Shown here: piece by piece, positions 46,753 through 58,402 of the stretch | Position numbering within the stretch: position 1 is the first letter of the stretch | Layout: every line of letters starts with the position of its first letter | Source of the DNA: Alisma plantago-aquatica | Taxonomy: Eukaryota > Streptophyta > Magnoliopsida > Alismatales > Alismataceae | DNA: 64,000 bases | Assembly (NCBI GenBank): GCA_963693085.1 | Contig: OY856413.1 | Span: forward strand, 473,063,379-473,127,378 | Reading direction: 5' to 3' | Translations under genes and position numbers: made by a program | Notes under the pieces: model-generated | What the model was told of the DNA's origin: nothing | Databases searched by the model: none | Seen by the model: the letters and a program-made list of their open reading frames with translations, nothing else

Positions 46753-49700
46753 AATTATCCTTTCTTGTTGGAAAAAGGAAAGTGGACTATTAATAGTGGT
46801 TTCACTAAGCACATGATAGGTGATATAAGCCATTTCAACAACTTCACAAAGAAGAAAGGAGGATCAATTACTTTTGATGAAAACAAGATAGGTAAAGTAA
46901 AAGGTGAGAGTGATGTAGATGAATCCTTGTGTATCAAGAATGTTCTATTTGTGGATGGACTACATCACAATTTAATAAGTGTTAGTCAATGATGTGATAA
47001 TGGTTACCTTGTATTTTTTACTTCTTTTGAATTCTTGATCCTAGATTCCCTACATATAATGTCACATATAAGGGAACTAGGAATGGTAATCGTTATGTAA
47101 TTGAGCTTGACTCATTTAAGCATTTCGTTGGTAGATGCCTTGTAGTTAATTTGAATGATATTTCTCTTTGGCAATATTGACTAGGTCAGATAAATATCCA
47201 TTAATTGAAGAAGTTGAGCAAATAGAAAAGGACTTCCCAAATTGGATTTTGAATAGGATGAGGAATGCCAACCTTGTACACAAGGAAAGTGAACCAAGTT
47301 CTCTTTCAAATCCAAAGGAGTCCTTAGTACCAAGAGATCTCTTGAACTTCTCCATATTTATCTACTTGGAACAATGGAAACTCAATCGCTTCATGGTTCC
47401 AAGTATTGTCATGTTATTTTTGATGATTTCTCTCCATATACTTGGACCTTCTTTCTTATTTCTAAGAGTGATACTCCTTATGTTTTCTCTAGATTTTACA
47501 AATGAGTTGAAAATGAAGCTTCTTGCTACATTATTTCTATCTATAGTGATCATGGGGGAGAAGTTGAAAATGATCTTTTTGAACATTTGGTTGAAGAGTT
47601 TGAATATGCACATAACTTCTCTTCACTTTGAACACTTCAACAAGTTGGGATTGTAGAGAGGAAGAACAAGTCACTTCAGGAAATGGCTAGGATCATGCTA
47701 CTAGAGTATGACACTCCAAAGAAGTTTTGGGCCAAAGCTATTAGTACATCATGTTTTGTGCAAAATTGGGTTTTCACACATCCCTATTTGAAGAAAACCC
47801 CCTATGAGCTATGGCATGTTAGGAAGCCTTCCATCGAGTATTTTCATATTTTTAAGTTTCATCATTTTCTTTTGAACATGAAAGATTTTCTTGACAAGTT
47901 TGAGCCGAAATCGTACAAGGCTTTCTTTCTTGGCTATAGAACTACTAGCAAGGCTTATAGAGTGTATAATGTTGATCTATCTAAAGTAGAAGAAACTATT
48001 AATGTCAAGTTTGTTGAGCCTAACCCCTCTGTTTCAAAGGATATTGCTAATGATGATGTTGCAGATGAATTTATTCCTATCTTAAAGGAACTCAACATCA
48101 CCCAAAAGGGAAATGAGGTGGCTACTCAAGAAGAAGAAGTTGTAGAAGAAAAGAAGAATCCCACTCCCCAATTTTCAAAGAATAATCCTAAAGATCTCAT
48201 TACAGGTGACCCCATCGAAATGGTGAAGACACAGGCTTCCCTCAACAAAGAACAAGCCAACATCGCCTACATCTCACAACTCGAGCCAAAGAATGTCAAA
48301 GAAGCTCTTGGGAATGATGAGTGGATCCTAGCTATCCAAGAAGAGATGGAGCAATTAAAAAAGAATAGGGTGTGGACTCTTGTTCCAAGACCATGTGATA
48401 GTAAGATCATTAGTATCAAGTGGGTCTACAGAAACAAGATAGATGAAAGTGACAAGGTGGTAAGAAACAAAGCAAGGTTAGTAGCTCAAGGATACAATCA
48501 ACATGAAGGTATTGACTTTGATGAAACTTATGCACATGTTGCTAGGCTTGAGTCTATTATAATGTTACTTGCTTTTTCTAGTTATATAAGTTTTTGTTAT
48601 ATCAGATGGATGTTAAAAGTGTGTTTTTAAATGATACAATTGAGGAGGAAGTATATATTGCTAAACCTCCGGGCTTTGAACTGAATAGTTTGCCAAATCA
48701 TGTTTATCTATTGCAAAAAATCTCTATGGAATCAAACAAGCACCTCGAGCTTGGTATGGGAAACTAAAGAACTTTTTTTAGATAATATGTATATCATGGG
48801 AAAAGTTGATTCTACCTTATTCCTTAAACACACTTATAACAATATTTTTGTCATTTAAATCTATGTAGATGATATTATTTTTGGAAGAACTAATTTGATC
48901 TTTTCAAGGAGTTCAGCTTTCTTATGTAGAGTAAATTTGGGATGAGAATGATGAATGATCTTACATTCTTCCTCATCTTTCAAATCAAGCAAACTAAATA
49001 TGGGAACTTCATCAACCAAAGCAATTACACAAGTGAATTGCTCAAGCACTTTGGGATGGGAAACATGAAGCCGATGGACACATCCATGTCCAGCACTTCC
49101 ACATTGGACCATAATGAAGAAGGTCAGAAAGTAGATGAGAAGCTCTATAGAGGTATAATTGGAAGTTTACTTTATTAAACTAGATCTAGACCTAACATAA
49201 TGTTTAGTGTTGGCTTGTGTGCTTGCTTTCAATCAAATCCTAAGAAATCACACATTATAGTTATTAATAGGATTTTGAGGTACTTAGCCAAAACCCAAAA
49301 TTTTGTACTATGGTATCCTAAGTCAAGGGATTTTACTCTTACTACTTATAGTGATGTTGATTATGCAAGAAGTTTGATTGATAGAAAGTGCACAAGTAGC
49401 ATGTGCTTCCTCCTAGAACCATTCTTGGTGTCTTAGTTCTCTAAGATACAAAGCACACTGGTTCTATCAACTGTCGAGGTTGAATACATTGTAGTCCGGA
49501 GTTGTTGTGCCCAGCTCGTATGGATGAATCAAATGCTCTAAGACTTTAACATTTATTTTGATACTTCTCCTATCTATTGTGACAATACTAGTGCAATCAA
49601 TTTATATTACAATCCTATATTGTATAGTAGAGCCAAGCATATAGAGTTTCGTCATCATTTTATCCATGATCACATTGCCAAAAAGGATATCTATATCACG

Positions 49701-49826
49701 CATGTGAACATAGAAAATCAGTTGGCGAACATTTTTATTAAACCTCTAGCTAGAGAGAAATTTAATTTTATTAGATGTAAACTATTCATAACTGCTTTGG
49801 ATGATAATGATATGCCATCTAGCTAG
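46753..49826 (+). pseudogene. pol: Element A pol: protease, integrase, RT, RNase H, broken
   Basis: The protease motif reads WTINSGFTKHM (46780-46812); the catalytic Asp codon is AAT (46792-46794) where B has GAT. Integrase fragments follow in shifted frames (47140-47660, an ERKNKSLQEMARIMLLEY segment near 47655-47705, and SIRE-type downstream text to 48100). RT at 48290-49180 shows WVYRNKIDESDKVVRNKARL and IYVDDIIF (YVDD at 48862-48873). RNase H at 49200-49826 shows YPKSRDFTLTTYSDVD and DRKCTSSMCFLL, ending ALDDNDMPSS. Many stops and shifts. The order protease-integrase-RT-RNase H is that of Ty1/copia. Confidence 0.87.
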
Positions 49827-50415
49827 TTGTTCTATATCCTATATTCTTTGCTCATGTCTTGATCACCTCTGCTTGCTAAGTGCTAAAATTATCATATTTT
49901 TGCCTTGTTTTTGCTCACTTTTGGGTATTCTTCGTAAATGCTTGTTTTATCACAAAATAGTACCCTATGATGAGTGAAATGTGCCTATGTCTAAAATGCA
50001 AAATGGACCAAAAAAATAAATTTAATTAGCACTCAAATGGATAGAATCAATTTCTAAGGTTAGGTCAGACTGACATTCGGTCAAGTTGCCAACTCGACCC
50101 ATTGGTGGCTGAGGGCTTATTCAAAAAGACATTTGGTCGAGTTTCATTCTCTTATAACTTTACCAATGGTTGATTTGGACCAAATCTCAAATAGGTTTTG
50201 GCCGACTATTATCCCTCTCAACTAGAGAAAAGTCAATTGATCCTTACTCCAGCTCCCATAAACCCTCGACCCTAGCCTCGACCTCCTTTCTCCTAGCCGT
50301 AGCCAACCCCCGTTTGACTTATCTAGAACCTTTTCCTATTTTCCCTACATGGTTAGATGACCTTTTGTGGTGCTTTTCTCTTGTTATATCTCTCAATATT
50401 CTCCATCTCTCCTTA
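49827..50415. other. Non-coding spacer between element A pol and accessory ORF
   Basis: About 590 bp without a supported gene. 50060-50200 holds TCGGTCAAGTT, AACTCGACCC and TGGTCGAGTTT, the LTR-type motif of this family, just upstream of the accessory ORF. The equivalent region of B is organised the same way. Confidence 0.7.
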
Positions 50416-50898
50416 ATGGCCTCAAATAGAAGAAAGAGAGTCGCATCTTCTAGAGTTCCATCATCACCCTCCTACTCTCGCCTCATTCCATATGATGACA
50501 CCTTCTTTGTTTCAACCAAGGATCTCAATCGCTTCTAGGAGATACTCCCAAGGAATCCATTTCCTTTTTGTGCCCTATTTGAGCCTCATCCACATAAATA
50601 AGAGGTGATAGGTGAGTAGTTGAGATACTCTAAAACTATCACCTAGCATCCATGAGTGTCGAATGTTGGTGCTTTCATAATTCCATTACAAGCACCAAAG
50701 TGGTCCATGAATTTTACACCAATCTTTCATGGAACTATGACTTTCTTATACCCCCTACTAGTACTCAAGTTATTATCAACTCTATGATTTCTGGTAAGAT
50801 ATTCACTAGCTCAGAATATAACTTGAACATGTTTCTCAATGGTACTGAGGTAACCGACACACGGAGGAAAGATTATCCAAAGTATTTTGACTTTCTTG
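50416..50898 (+). pseudogene. Element A post-pol accessory ORF, truncated
   Basis: ATG 50416 starts MASNRRKRVASSRVPSSPSY, matching the start of B's accessory ORF (58403, MASHRRKRPAP). After a stop at 50536 and frame changes, NSITSTKVVHEFYTNLSWNY (about 50672-50731) matches NSISRTKVVHEFYTNLCWNY in B. It ends at KDYPKYFDFL, where LTR2 begins; B continues from the same point for about 1.1 kb. Confidence 0.8.
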
Positions 50899-52348
50899 TG
50901 TTGACCTAGAGGTTAAACATTGTCCATATTTTGATAATGACTCAACCATTCCATTCATATGTATCTAATATGTGCATTCAAAATTGATCTCAGGTTTTAG
51001 GTACATGAAAAGGATCAATTTACACAAGCCCTAGCTTGTCAAAGTTCAAGTCAAAAGCAATGCAAGTGTGCTAATTAGGAATCCCTTCAAATGACCTTAG
51101 AAAAATTTTGTAAATACTTGTATTAGTGATATTACTTGTAACTAAGATGAGAAAAATGTGTGGGACACTTAGTACCAAGTTTTAATCACTTTTTAATTAC
51201 GTTAGAAAATTGATCACAGACTGTTGATCGGTCGAGTTTCATTCTCGACCGATCCCTTGGATCAATTTTCTTATGTGTGCATTGGTCAAGTTATGCATTC
51301 ACAGAACTTGACCGAACGACTTACTGACCAAATGTGATTTTAACTGATCGATTGAGTTTTCTAGGACAAACTCGACTGATAGTTTGAAAATTGGGTTTGT
51401 CTTTTAGTCAATCGGTCAAGTTACCTTTATTGAATCTTGACCGAATATACTATACGAAAAACACACAAAAAAGTGATTCAAACTATTGATGACTTGTTTG
51501 GAAGAAAATAGATCTGTTTCCTTGAGAAAAAATGGTTATAATTTGACCCTCAGTGTTCCCCAACTCAAGGGAGAACCCCTATCTATAAATAGGACCCCTT
51601 AGAGTTCATTCCAAGTTTTCTCATTCACTACACACAAGGTCCTTGCTATAGTTGAGTGTGCTACCAACCCTTGAGCCCTTTTGTCTCTCTAGTTTACACT
51701 TCATTTCATGATTTGTGAGTGAGTTAGGATTATTGTAAGAGAGCTCCACATTTTTTCATGTAAAGATCTCAATCTTCCACTGCTTCTCTATCATCATCTC
51801 TCATGAAGAAAAATTAAAGCAAAGGAGTTGTAGTTGGTCCTCTTCAAGGCTGATGAAGAGGTGGTGATCTTCTCTAGGTGAAGGAGAAGGAAAAGGTTGA
51901 AGATCCAAGAGGAGAAGCAAAGTCCTTCAAGGTGGAAGACTTGAGCTTGAATGAGTAAGACCTAGGAAAAGGCTAAAGATTCAAGATAAGTGGGTAAGTT
52001 TCTTGTTAAGGTGGAAGATCTCCTTGTGGTTGGATGGGTAAGTCCTTTGGTGGTCTATTGTTGTAAATCTCTGTGGTGATATAATAGAGAAAAGCACTTG
52101 CAAAGTCCTAGAGAGGTTGACCTCTCTAGGTAGTGGACTGACTCACTTCTAGTTTGAAGTGTGGAACCTATCTACATCCCTTTGTCAAGTGCTTGTTATC
52201 AATCTCTCTCATCCTTGCTATGATTGTTAAATAGGACTTCAAATTACCATTAAGCTATTGCTTCTAATTGATATAATTTGAAGGTCTAATCTATTTTGTG
52301 AGAAATTTTGTAGCTCTATTCACCCCCCTAGAGCCCTTAGATCCAACA
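50899..52348 (+). repeat. LTR2 (5' LTR of element B)
   Basis: TGTTGACCTAGAGG...GATCCAACA, 1450 bp, TATAAATA at 51584-51591. Very similar to LTR3. At 51215-51450 it carries TCGGTCGAGTTT, CTCGACCGATC and variants. Confidence 0.9.
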
Positions 52349-52350
52349 AG

Positions 52351-52362
52351 TGGTATCAGAGC
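52351..52362 (+). other. Primer binding site of element B
   Basis: TGGTATCAGAGC, an exact match to the usual initiator tRNA-Met primer site, two bases after LTR2. Confidence 0.93.
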
Positions 52363-52400
52363 TAAGGATATTCTCCAACAATCACCCACAAGATGAGAAG

Positions 52401-54461
52401 GTGGGCGAAAACCTACTTGGTTCACTCAACCTAGAGGGAGGCTTATCCATGCGCCCTCCAGTCTTTGATGGCACCAACTTCCTCTATTGGAAGAGACTGA
52501 TACAATTTTACATTCAAGGGAAGAACTTTGACATGTGGAAGGTGATGGTCACACCTTATAAAGAGCCAACTGGAGATATTGCAACATGGAGTGAAGATGC
52601 TCTCAAGGAGGCTCAACTCAATGCAAAGGCCATTAGCATCCTCTACGCAGCCCTCACTCCCATAGAGTTCAATCAGATCTCATCATGGGACACCGCCTAT
52701 GAGATTTGGGACAAGTTGTACAACACATATGAAGGCACAAAGCAAGTCCAGGAGGCAAAGATCTACATGTTGAGAAACCTCTTAGAAAACTTCAAGATGG
52801 AAAAGAAAGAAGGAATCGCGGATATGTATTCAAGGCTGAATGTCATCGTCAATGGGTTGGCTACTTTGGGCACTACTTTGGATAGAGGTATCATCAACTC
52901 AGAGATCTTGAGAACTCTTCCAAAGAGATGGGAGTCAACGGTCGCCTCCATTGAAGAAGTGAGAAGCCTTGGTGACATCCCAACTAAAGAACTCATTGGA
53001 AATCTTCAAGCCCATGAGCCTAGACTTGACAAACAAGAAGAAGAAGCTAAGCAAGAAGAGAAGGAAGCCAAGAAGATTAAAGATAGTGCTTTCAAAGCAC
53101 AAGTGGAGGTTGTTATCCTTCAACAACAACTTGCTTGTCAGACTTATTCTCCCTCCTCTATTGAAGATGAAGGCCCTAGTGAGCATGAAGCCAACTACAC
53201 CAAGGGCAAACACTTCAAGGGAAAGCAAGCCTCCTCATCCTCTACTCTAAGATGCTACAAGTGTTGTCAAAAGGGACACTACAAGAGTGAATGCCCAAAG
53301 TCAAGAAAGTATCACCACAAGAGCAGCTCAAGGAAAGAATAGGATTACAATAAGGATAACAAGCATAAGAGGAAGGACAAGAAGGAAAAGAGACACAAAA
53401 ATGCAACCAATGCGGATTGGGAAGCTTCATCTTCAAGCAGCTCTAGCTCCAAAGAAGATGGAGAGTGCCACCTTGCTCTCATGGCCTCTACAAGTGAAGA
53501 CATTGGTGAGGTAAGTGATTTAAGTGAGGTACGTGAGTTAAGTGAGGTAAGCTTGCATGAATAGCCTAAAGAAACTATTATTAACATGCCTGTTACTACT
53601 CGTTCTTCTTTTTCTAAATATAAATTTAAAATAAAATGGTTAGGAAAAATCATTGATGATCTTTATGCTAAGTTTGAAATTTTGGAAGTGAATGAGAAAA
53701 ACAACCTTGAGAGTATTGATAATTTACAAGGGAAATACCTTGATCTTGAACTCCACTACAATGGGGTTGAAGTGGAGAATGGTATCTACCTTAAGAACAT
53801 TGAAAATCTTAAGGAAGAGAACCCAAATTTCCTAAAAGAACTTGAATTGCTTAAAACCAAAAATGTTGAATTTTAGTTGCTTATTGACGCTCGTAGAGAA
53901 GAGAGAGATGTGTATCTCAAAGAGATTCAAATGCTAAAATATAAAAATTCTCGGTTGATTAGTCAAGTAAATGATCTATCATCTAGACCTTTGTTGCCTA
54001 GTGTTAATGTTGCTGCTATCTCTCTCGAAAAGGATTCATATCTTACTAAAGCTTTATGTCTTGAGGCTAATCTTGTGCATGCTAGGGATAACATATCTAG
54101 TTTATCTTCTACTATTGTTTCTTTGAATGATGATAACCATAGATTGAGAGCATCCATGTAGAAATTCCTCAAAGGGAAAAACTCCCTAAATGAAATCCTT
54201 GATCATTCTACCCAACAAAGTGGTACTAATAGTTTGGGATTTGTAGGGGGAGCCTCAAAGGGCAAGAGTAAGGCCAAAGGTAAGAAAAAAATCAAGGAGA
54301 TTTCTTTCTTTGTAGGAGAATCTTCGGGCACTAAGAATCTTATGGTTTGTTCTTATTACAAATGTGATGATCATTATTCCACTTATTGTCCTTATAAGAC
54401 TAAGGGGACCAACCCAAAGATAAAATGGGTCCCCAAGCTAACTCTGGATCCCAAAGTTTGA
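52401..54461 (+). pseudogene. gag: Element B gag, single frame with four TAG stops, two zinc knuckles
   Basis: The frame is unbroken by shifts from 52401 to the TGA at 54459. The expected start is GTG (VGENLLGSLNLEGG) where A has ATG, so the initiator seems lost. The UBN2-type Gag core runs 52440-53000 (VFDGTNFLYWKRLIQFYIQG, WDKLYNTYEGTKQVQEAKIY, ILRTLPKRWESTVASIEE). The first knuckle is CYKCCQKGHYKSEC (53252-53293); a Lys-rich and Ser/acidic stretch follows, then a long coiled coil (53600-54160). The second knuckle, CSYYKCDDHYSTYC (54348-54389), has lost one Cys. TAG stops at 53340, about 53562, 53874 and 54159 sit where Gln is plausible. Confidence 0.88.
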
Positions 54462-54491
54462 GTTGGGAACTGAAATTCTCCTTTCTTACAG

Positions 54492-57400
54492 GTAAAAGAT
54501 AGATGGATTGTTGATAGTGGCTGCACAAAGCACATGACGAGTGATGTAAGCCATTTCAACAATTTTACAAAGAAGAAAGGAGGATTTGTCACCTTTGGTG
54601 ACAACAAGAAAGGTAAAGTCAAAGGTGAGGGTGATGTAGGTGAATCCTTATGCATCAAGAATGTTCTTTTTGTAGATGGCCTACATCACAATTTAATAAG
54701 TGTTAGTCAACTTTGTGATAATGGTTACTTTGTTCTATTTACTGCTTTTGAATGTTTCATTCTAGATTCCCTCACCTATCAAGTCATATATAAGGGAACT
54801 AGAAGTGGCAATCTTTATATTATTGTTCTTAACTCTATTAAGCTTGTGGTTGGTAGATGCCTTGTATCCAACTTGAATGATATTTCTCTTTGGCATTGCC
54901 AGCTTGGTCATGTAAATATGCATCAATTAAAGAAGTTGAGAAAAAAGGATTTAGTCAAGGGACTTCCTAAATTGGATTTTGAAAAGGATGATTAATGCCA
55001 ACCTTGTGCACAAAGAAAGCAAACCAAGTCCTCCTTTACATCCAAGGAGTCCTTAGAACTAAGAGAGATCTTGAGCTTCTTCAAATTGATCTATTTGTAC
55101 CAATGAGAATGCAATTGCTTCGTAGTTCCAAGTATTGCCTTATTATTATCAATGATTTCTCTAGATATACTTGGACCTTCTTTCTCGTTTCAAAGAGTGA
55201 TACACTTGATGTTTTCTCTAGTTTTTGCAAACGAGTTGAGAATGAATCTTCTTGTTGGATTGTTTCCATCCATATTGATCATGGGAGAGAATTTGAAAAT
55301 GAGGTTTTTGAGCATTTTTGTCAAGAATCGGGTTATGCACACAACTTTTCTTCACCTCCAACACCTCAACAAAATGGGTTTGTAGAGAGGAAGAATAGGT
55401 CTCTACAGGAGATGTCTAGGACCATGCTTCTTGAGTTTAATACTCCTAAGAAGTTTTAGGCTGAAGCTGTCAGTACCTCTTACTATGTGCAAAATTGTGT
55501 TTTCACTCATCCATCTCTTAAGAAAAACCCCTATGAACTACGGAGTGGTAGGAAACCTTATATTGAGTATTTCTATGTTTTTGTATGTCCTTGTTTTGTT
55601 TTAAATACATAGGATTCTCTCGACAAGTTTGATCTGAAATCATATAAACCTTTCTTTCTTGGCTATAGCACTACTAGCAAGGCATATAGAGTTTATAATG
55701 TTGATCTTGCTAAGGTAGAAGAATCTATCAATGTAAAGTTTATTGAGATTAACCCCTCTATTCCCAAAGATATTGCTTCAAATGATGATGTTGCAGATGA
55801 AGTAATACCTATCCTTAAAGAACTCAACATCACCCAAAAGGGAAAAGAGGTGGCTGCTCAAGAAGAAGAAAAAGATGATGGAACAAAGAATCCAACTCCC
55901 TGGTTTGCAAAGAATCATCCTAAGGAGCTGATATTAGGTGATCCTTTTGAGAGAGTAAAGATGTGGGCTGCATTCAATAAAGATCAAGCCAACACATCTT
56001 CATCTCACAACTAGAGCTTAAAGATGTCAAGGAAGCTCTTGGGGATGAAGAATGGATTCTGGCTATTCAAGAGGAGCTAGAACAATATGAGAAGAATAAA
56101 GTTTGGACCCTTGTGCAAATACCAAGTGATATAAAGATCATTGACACCAAATGGGTCTACCGCAACAAGCCAGATGAAAGCGGAAAAGTGGTAAGAAACA
56201 AAGCAAGGTTAGTAGCTCAAGGCTACAATCAACAGGAAGATATTGACTTCAATGAAACATATGCACTTGTAGCTAGACTTGAGTCCATTCGTATGTTTCT
56301 TGATTTTTCTAGTCATAAAAACTTTCTTTTGTATCAAATGGATGTTAGAAGTGTATTTTTGAATGGTACAATTGAGGAGGAAGTGTATTTTGTACAACCT
56401 CCGGGATTTGAACATGAAAATCTACCTAACCATGTTTATTTGTTGCAAAAAGCTCTCTATGGACTCAAACAAGCACTAAGGGCTTGGTATGAGAAATTAA
56501 AGAACTTTTTGTTAGATCATGGTTATATCATGAGCAAAGTCAATTCTACCTTGTTCCTAAAGCACACTTCTAAAAATTTTCTTATCATTCAAATATATGT
56601 TGATGATATCATTTTTGGCAAAACTAGCCTTGATCTTTGCAAAGAATTTAGTGATTTTATGCAGAGTGAGATCGAGATGAGTATGATGGGTGAGCTCATA
56701 TTCTTCATTGGCTTTCAAATCAAGCAAACAAAAGATGGGAACTTCATCAACCAAGGCAAGTACACAAATGAACTACTTAAGCACTTTGGGATGGAGAATA
56801 CCAAGTTGATGGACACACCCATGTCAAACACTGCCAAACTAGATAAATATGAAGAAGGTGAAAAGGTAAATGAATAGCTCTACATAGGTATGATTGGAAG
56901 TTTACTTTACTTAACTACCTCTAGACCTGACATAATGTTTAGTGTTGGCTTGTGTGCTAGATTTCAATCAAATCCTAACAAATCTCATCTTATAGCTGTT
57001 AAGAGGATTCTGAGGTACTTAACCAAAACTCTAAATTTTAGACTATGGTATCCCAAGTCAAGGGACTTTACTCTTACTACCTATAGTGATGTCGAATGTG
57101 CATGTTTCTTGATTGATAGAAAGTGCACAAGTGGCACTTGTTTCCTCCTAGGACCATTCTTGGTGTCTTGGTTCTCCAAGAAATAGTGCACTGTGGCATT
57201 ACCGACCACCGAGGCTGAGTACATTACAGCTGGGAGTTGTTATGCCTAGGTTCTATGGATGAAGCAAATGCTCCAAGACTTTAACATTCATTTTGATGCT
57301 TCTCCTATCTATTGTAATAATAATAGTGCAAGTAACTTGTCTTACAATCCTATATTGCATAGTAGATCTAAACATATAGAGCTTTGCCATCACTTTCTTC

Positions 57401-57561
57401 ATGATCACATTGCCAAGAAGGATATTTATATCACGCATGTAGACATGGAAAATCAGTTGGTGGACATTTTCACTAAACCTCTAGCTAGAGAGCAATTTAA
57501 TTTTATTAGATCAAAATTGCTTATAACTGCTTTGAATGAATCCGATATGCCTTCTAGATAG
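54492..57561 (+). pseudogene. pol: Element B pol: protease, integrase, RT, RNase H
   Basis: Protease WIVDSGCTKHMTSDVSHFNN keeps the catalytic DSG (54513-54521). The pre-integrase domain has LWHCQLGHVNMHQLKKL with TAA at 54993. Integrase core: INDFSRYTWTFF, IHIDHGREFEN and QQNGFVERKNRSLQEM (Asp, Asp, Glu in place), ending at TAG 55457 where Trp is expected. RT at 56025-56877 has WVYRNKPDESGKVVRNKARL, YQMDVRSVFLNGTIEEEVYF, LLQKALYGLKQALRAWYEKL and YVDD (56596-56607). RNase H (56890-57561) has YSDVECACFLIDRKCTSGTC, TTEAEYITAGSC and HIAKKDIYITHVDMENQLVD. Further stops at 56875, 57184 and 57247. The copia order and SIRE-like text are unambiguous. Confidence 0.9.
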
Positions 57562-57801
57562 TATTCCTCTATCCTATATGTTTTGCATCTATCTTGATCA
57601 TCTTTGAGTGCTAATATGCTTAAAATTTCTTTTTCATGTTCATTTTGCCTTATTTTTCTATTATTTTTAGGTATTTTTCTGGAAAAGCTTATTTTATCAC
57701 AAAATAGTATCCAATGATGAGTGATATGTGCCTACGTATGTTTAATATATATAATGGACTTAAAAAATAAATTTAATTAGCATTCAAATGGCTAGAAATT
57801 A

Positions 57802-58019
57802 GTCCGGCCAGAGTAGCCCGGCTGGTTACGACTCGGTAAGTCCAGATGAAGGACCCGGGTTTGAATCATGCCAAAGGTGCTCTGTGAAAAGCAATACAAA
57901 TTTGATTGGGTACGGGAAGGGCGTGATCGGACCACACCCTCTCATGCCCCGAGAGTTTACATTGTTTGGGGGGTCACAGTTGTGGCGCTTCTATGGGGGC
58001 AGTTCTCTCATAAATAAAA
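57802..58019 (+). mobile_element. tRNA-derived SINE nested in element B
   Basis: Pol III A-box-like TAGCCCGGCTGG (57814-57825) and B box GGTTTGAATC (57858-57867) are about 33 bp apart, followed by an unrelated body and an A-rich end (CATAAATAAAAAA). Exact 16-bp target duplications AAATGGCTAGAAATTA flank it (57786-57801 and 58020-58035). The insertion lies between pol and the accessory ORF. It postdates element B. Confidence 0.9.
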
Positions 58020-58035
58020 AAATGGCTAGAAATTA

Positions 58036-58402
58036 AGTTTGATGGTTTAGGTCAGGTTGACCATCGGTCGAGTTTCCCCCAGGACAAACTCGACCGATTC
58101 ATGGCCGAGAGATTTTTAAAAAGGGACTAATCAGTCGAGTTTCTAACACACAGAACTCAACCGATCGATGGGCTAAATCCAAATTAATTTGGATTTGGCC
58201 GAATATTCTCCCTCTCAAATAGAGAAAATTCAACTGATCCCCCTTCTTCTAGCCCTAAGCTCTCAACCCCAGACCTTCCCTTCCCTAACCTAACCCTAAT
58301 CCGACCTAGAAAGACCTTCCCCCTTGCTCAACCTAGGTGTGTGAACATTTTTGGTGGATTGGTTTGTGTGTTTGCTCTCTTCTTCTCCTTCTTTTCACCT
58401 CC
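58036..58402 (+). promoter_or_regulatory. Motif-bearing leader of the element B accessory ORF
   Basis: ATCGGTCGAGTTT, AACTCGACCGATTC, TCAGTCGAGTTT and CTCAACCGATCGAT occur within 58070-58170, the same motif family as in LTR2 and LTR3. A pyrimidine-rich stretch (58210-58400) leads to ATG 58403. It may be a second promoter; no strong TATA box is visible. Confidence 0.45.

Larger units (their letters stand above)
43251..50898 (+). mobile_element. SIRE-like Ty1/copia element A, 3' truncated
   Basis: 5' LTR (43251-44664), primer site, gag with two zinc knuckles, pol and the first part of a post-pol accessory ORF lie in order, closely parallel to element B. The body stops within the accessory ORF at 50898, where LTR2 of element B begins. 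There is no polypurine tract at that point, so LTR2 is not A's own 3' LTR. It is more decayed than B. Confidence 0.85.

Noticed and set aside
57814..57867. tRNA gene
   Set aside because: A and B boxes are present, but no cloverleaf can be formed by eye. An A-rich tail and long TSDs mark a SINE.
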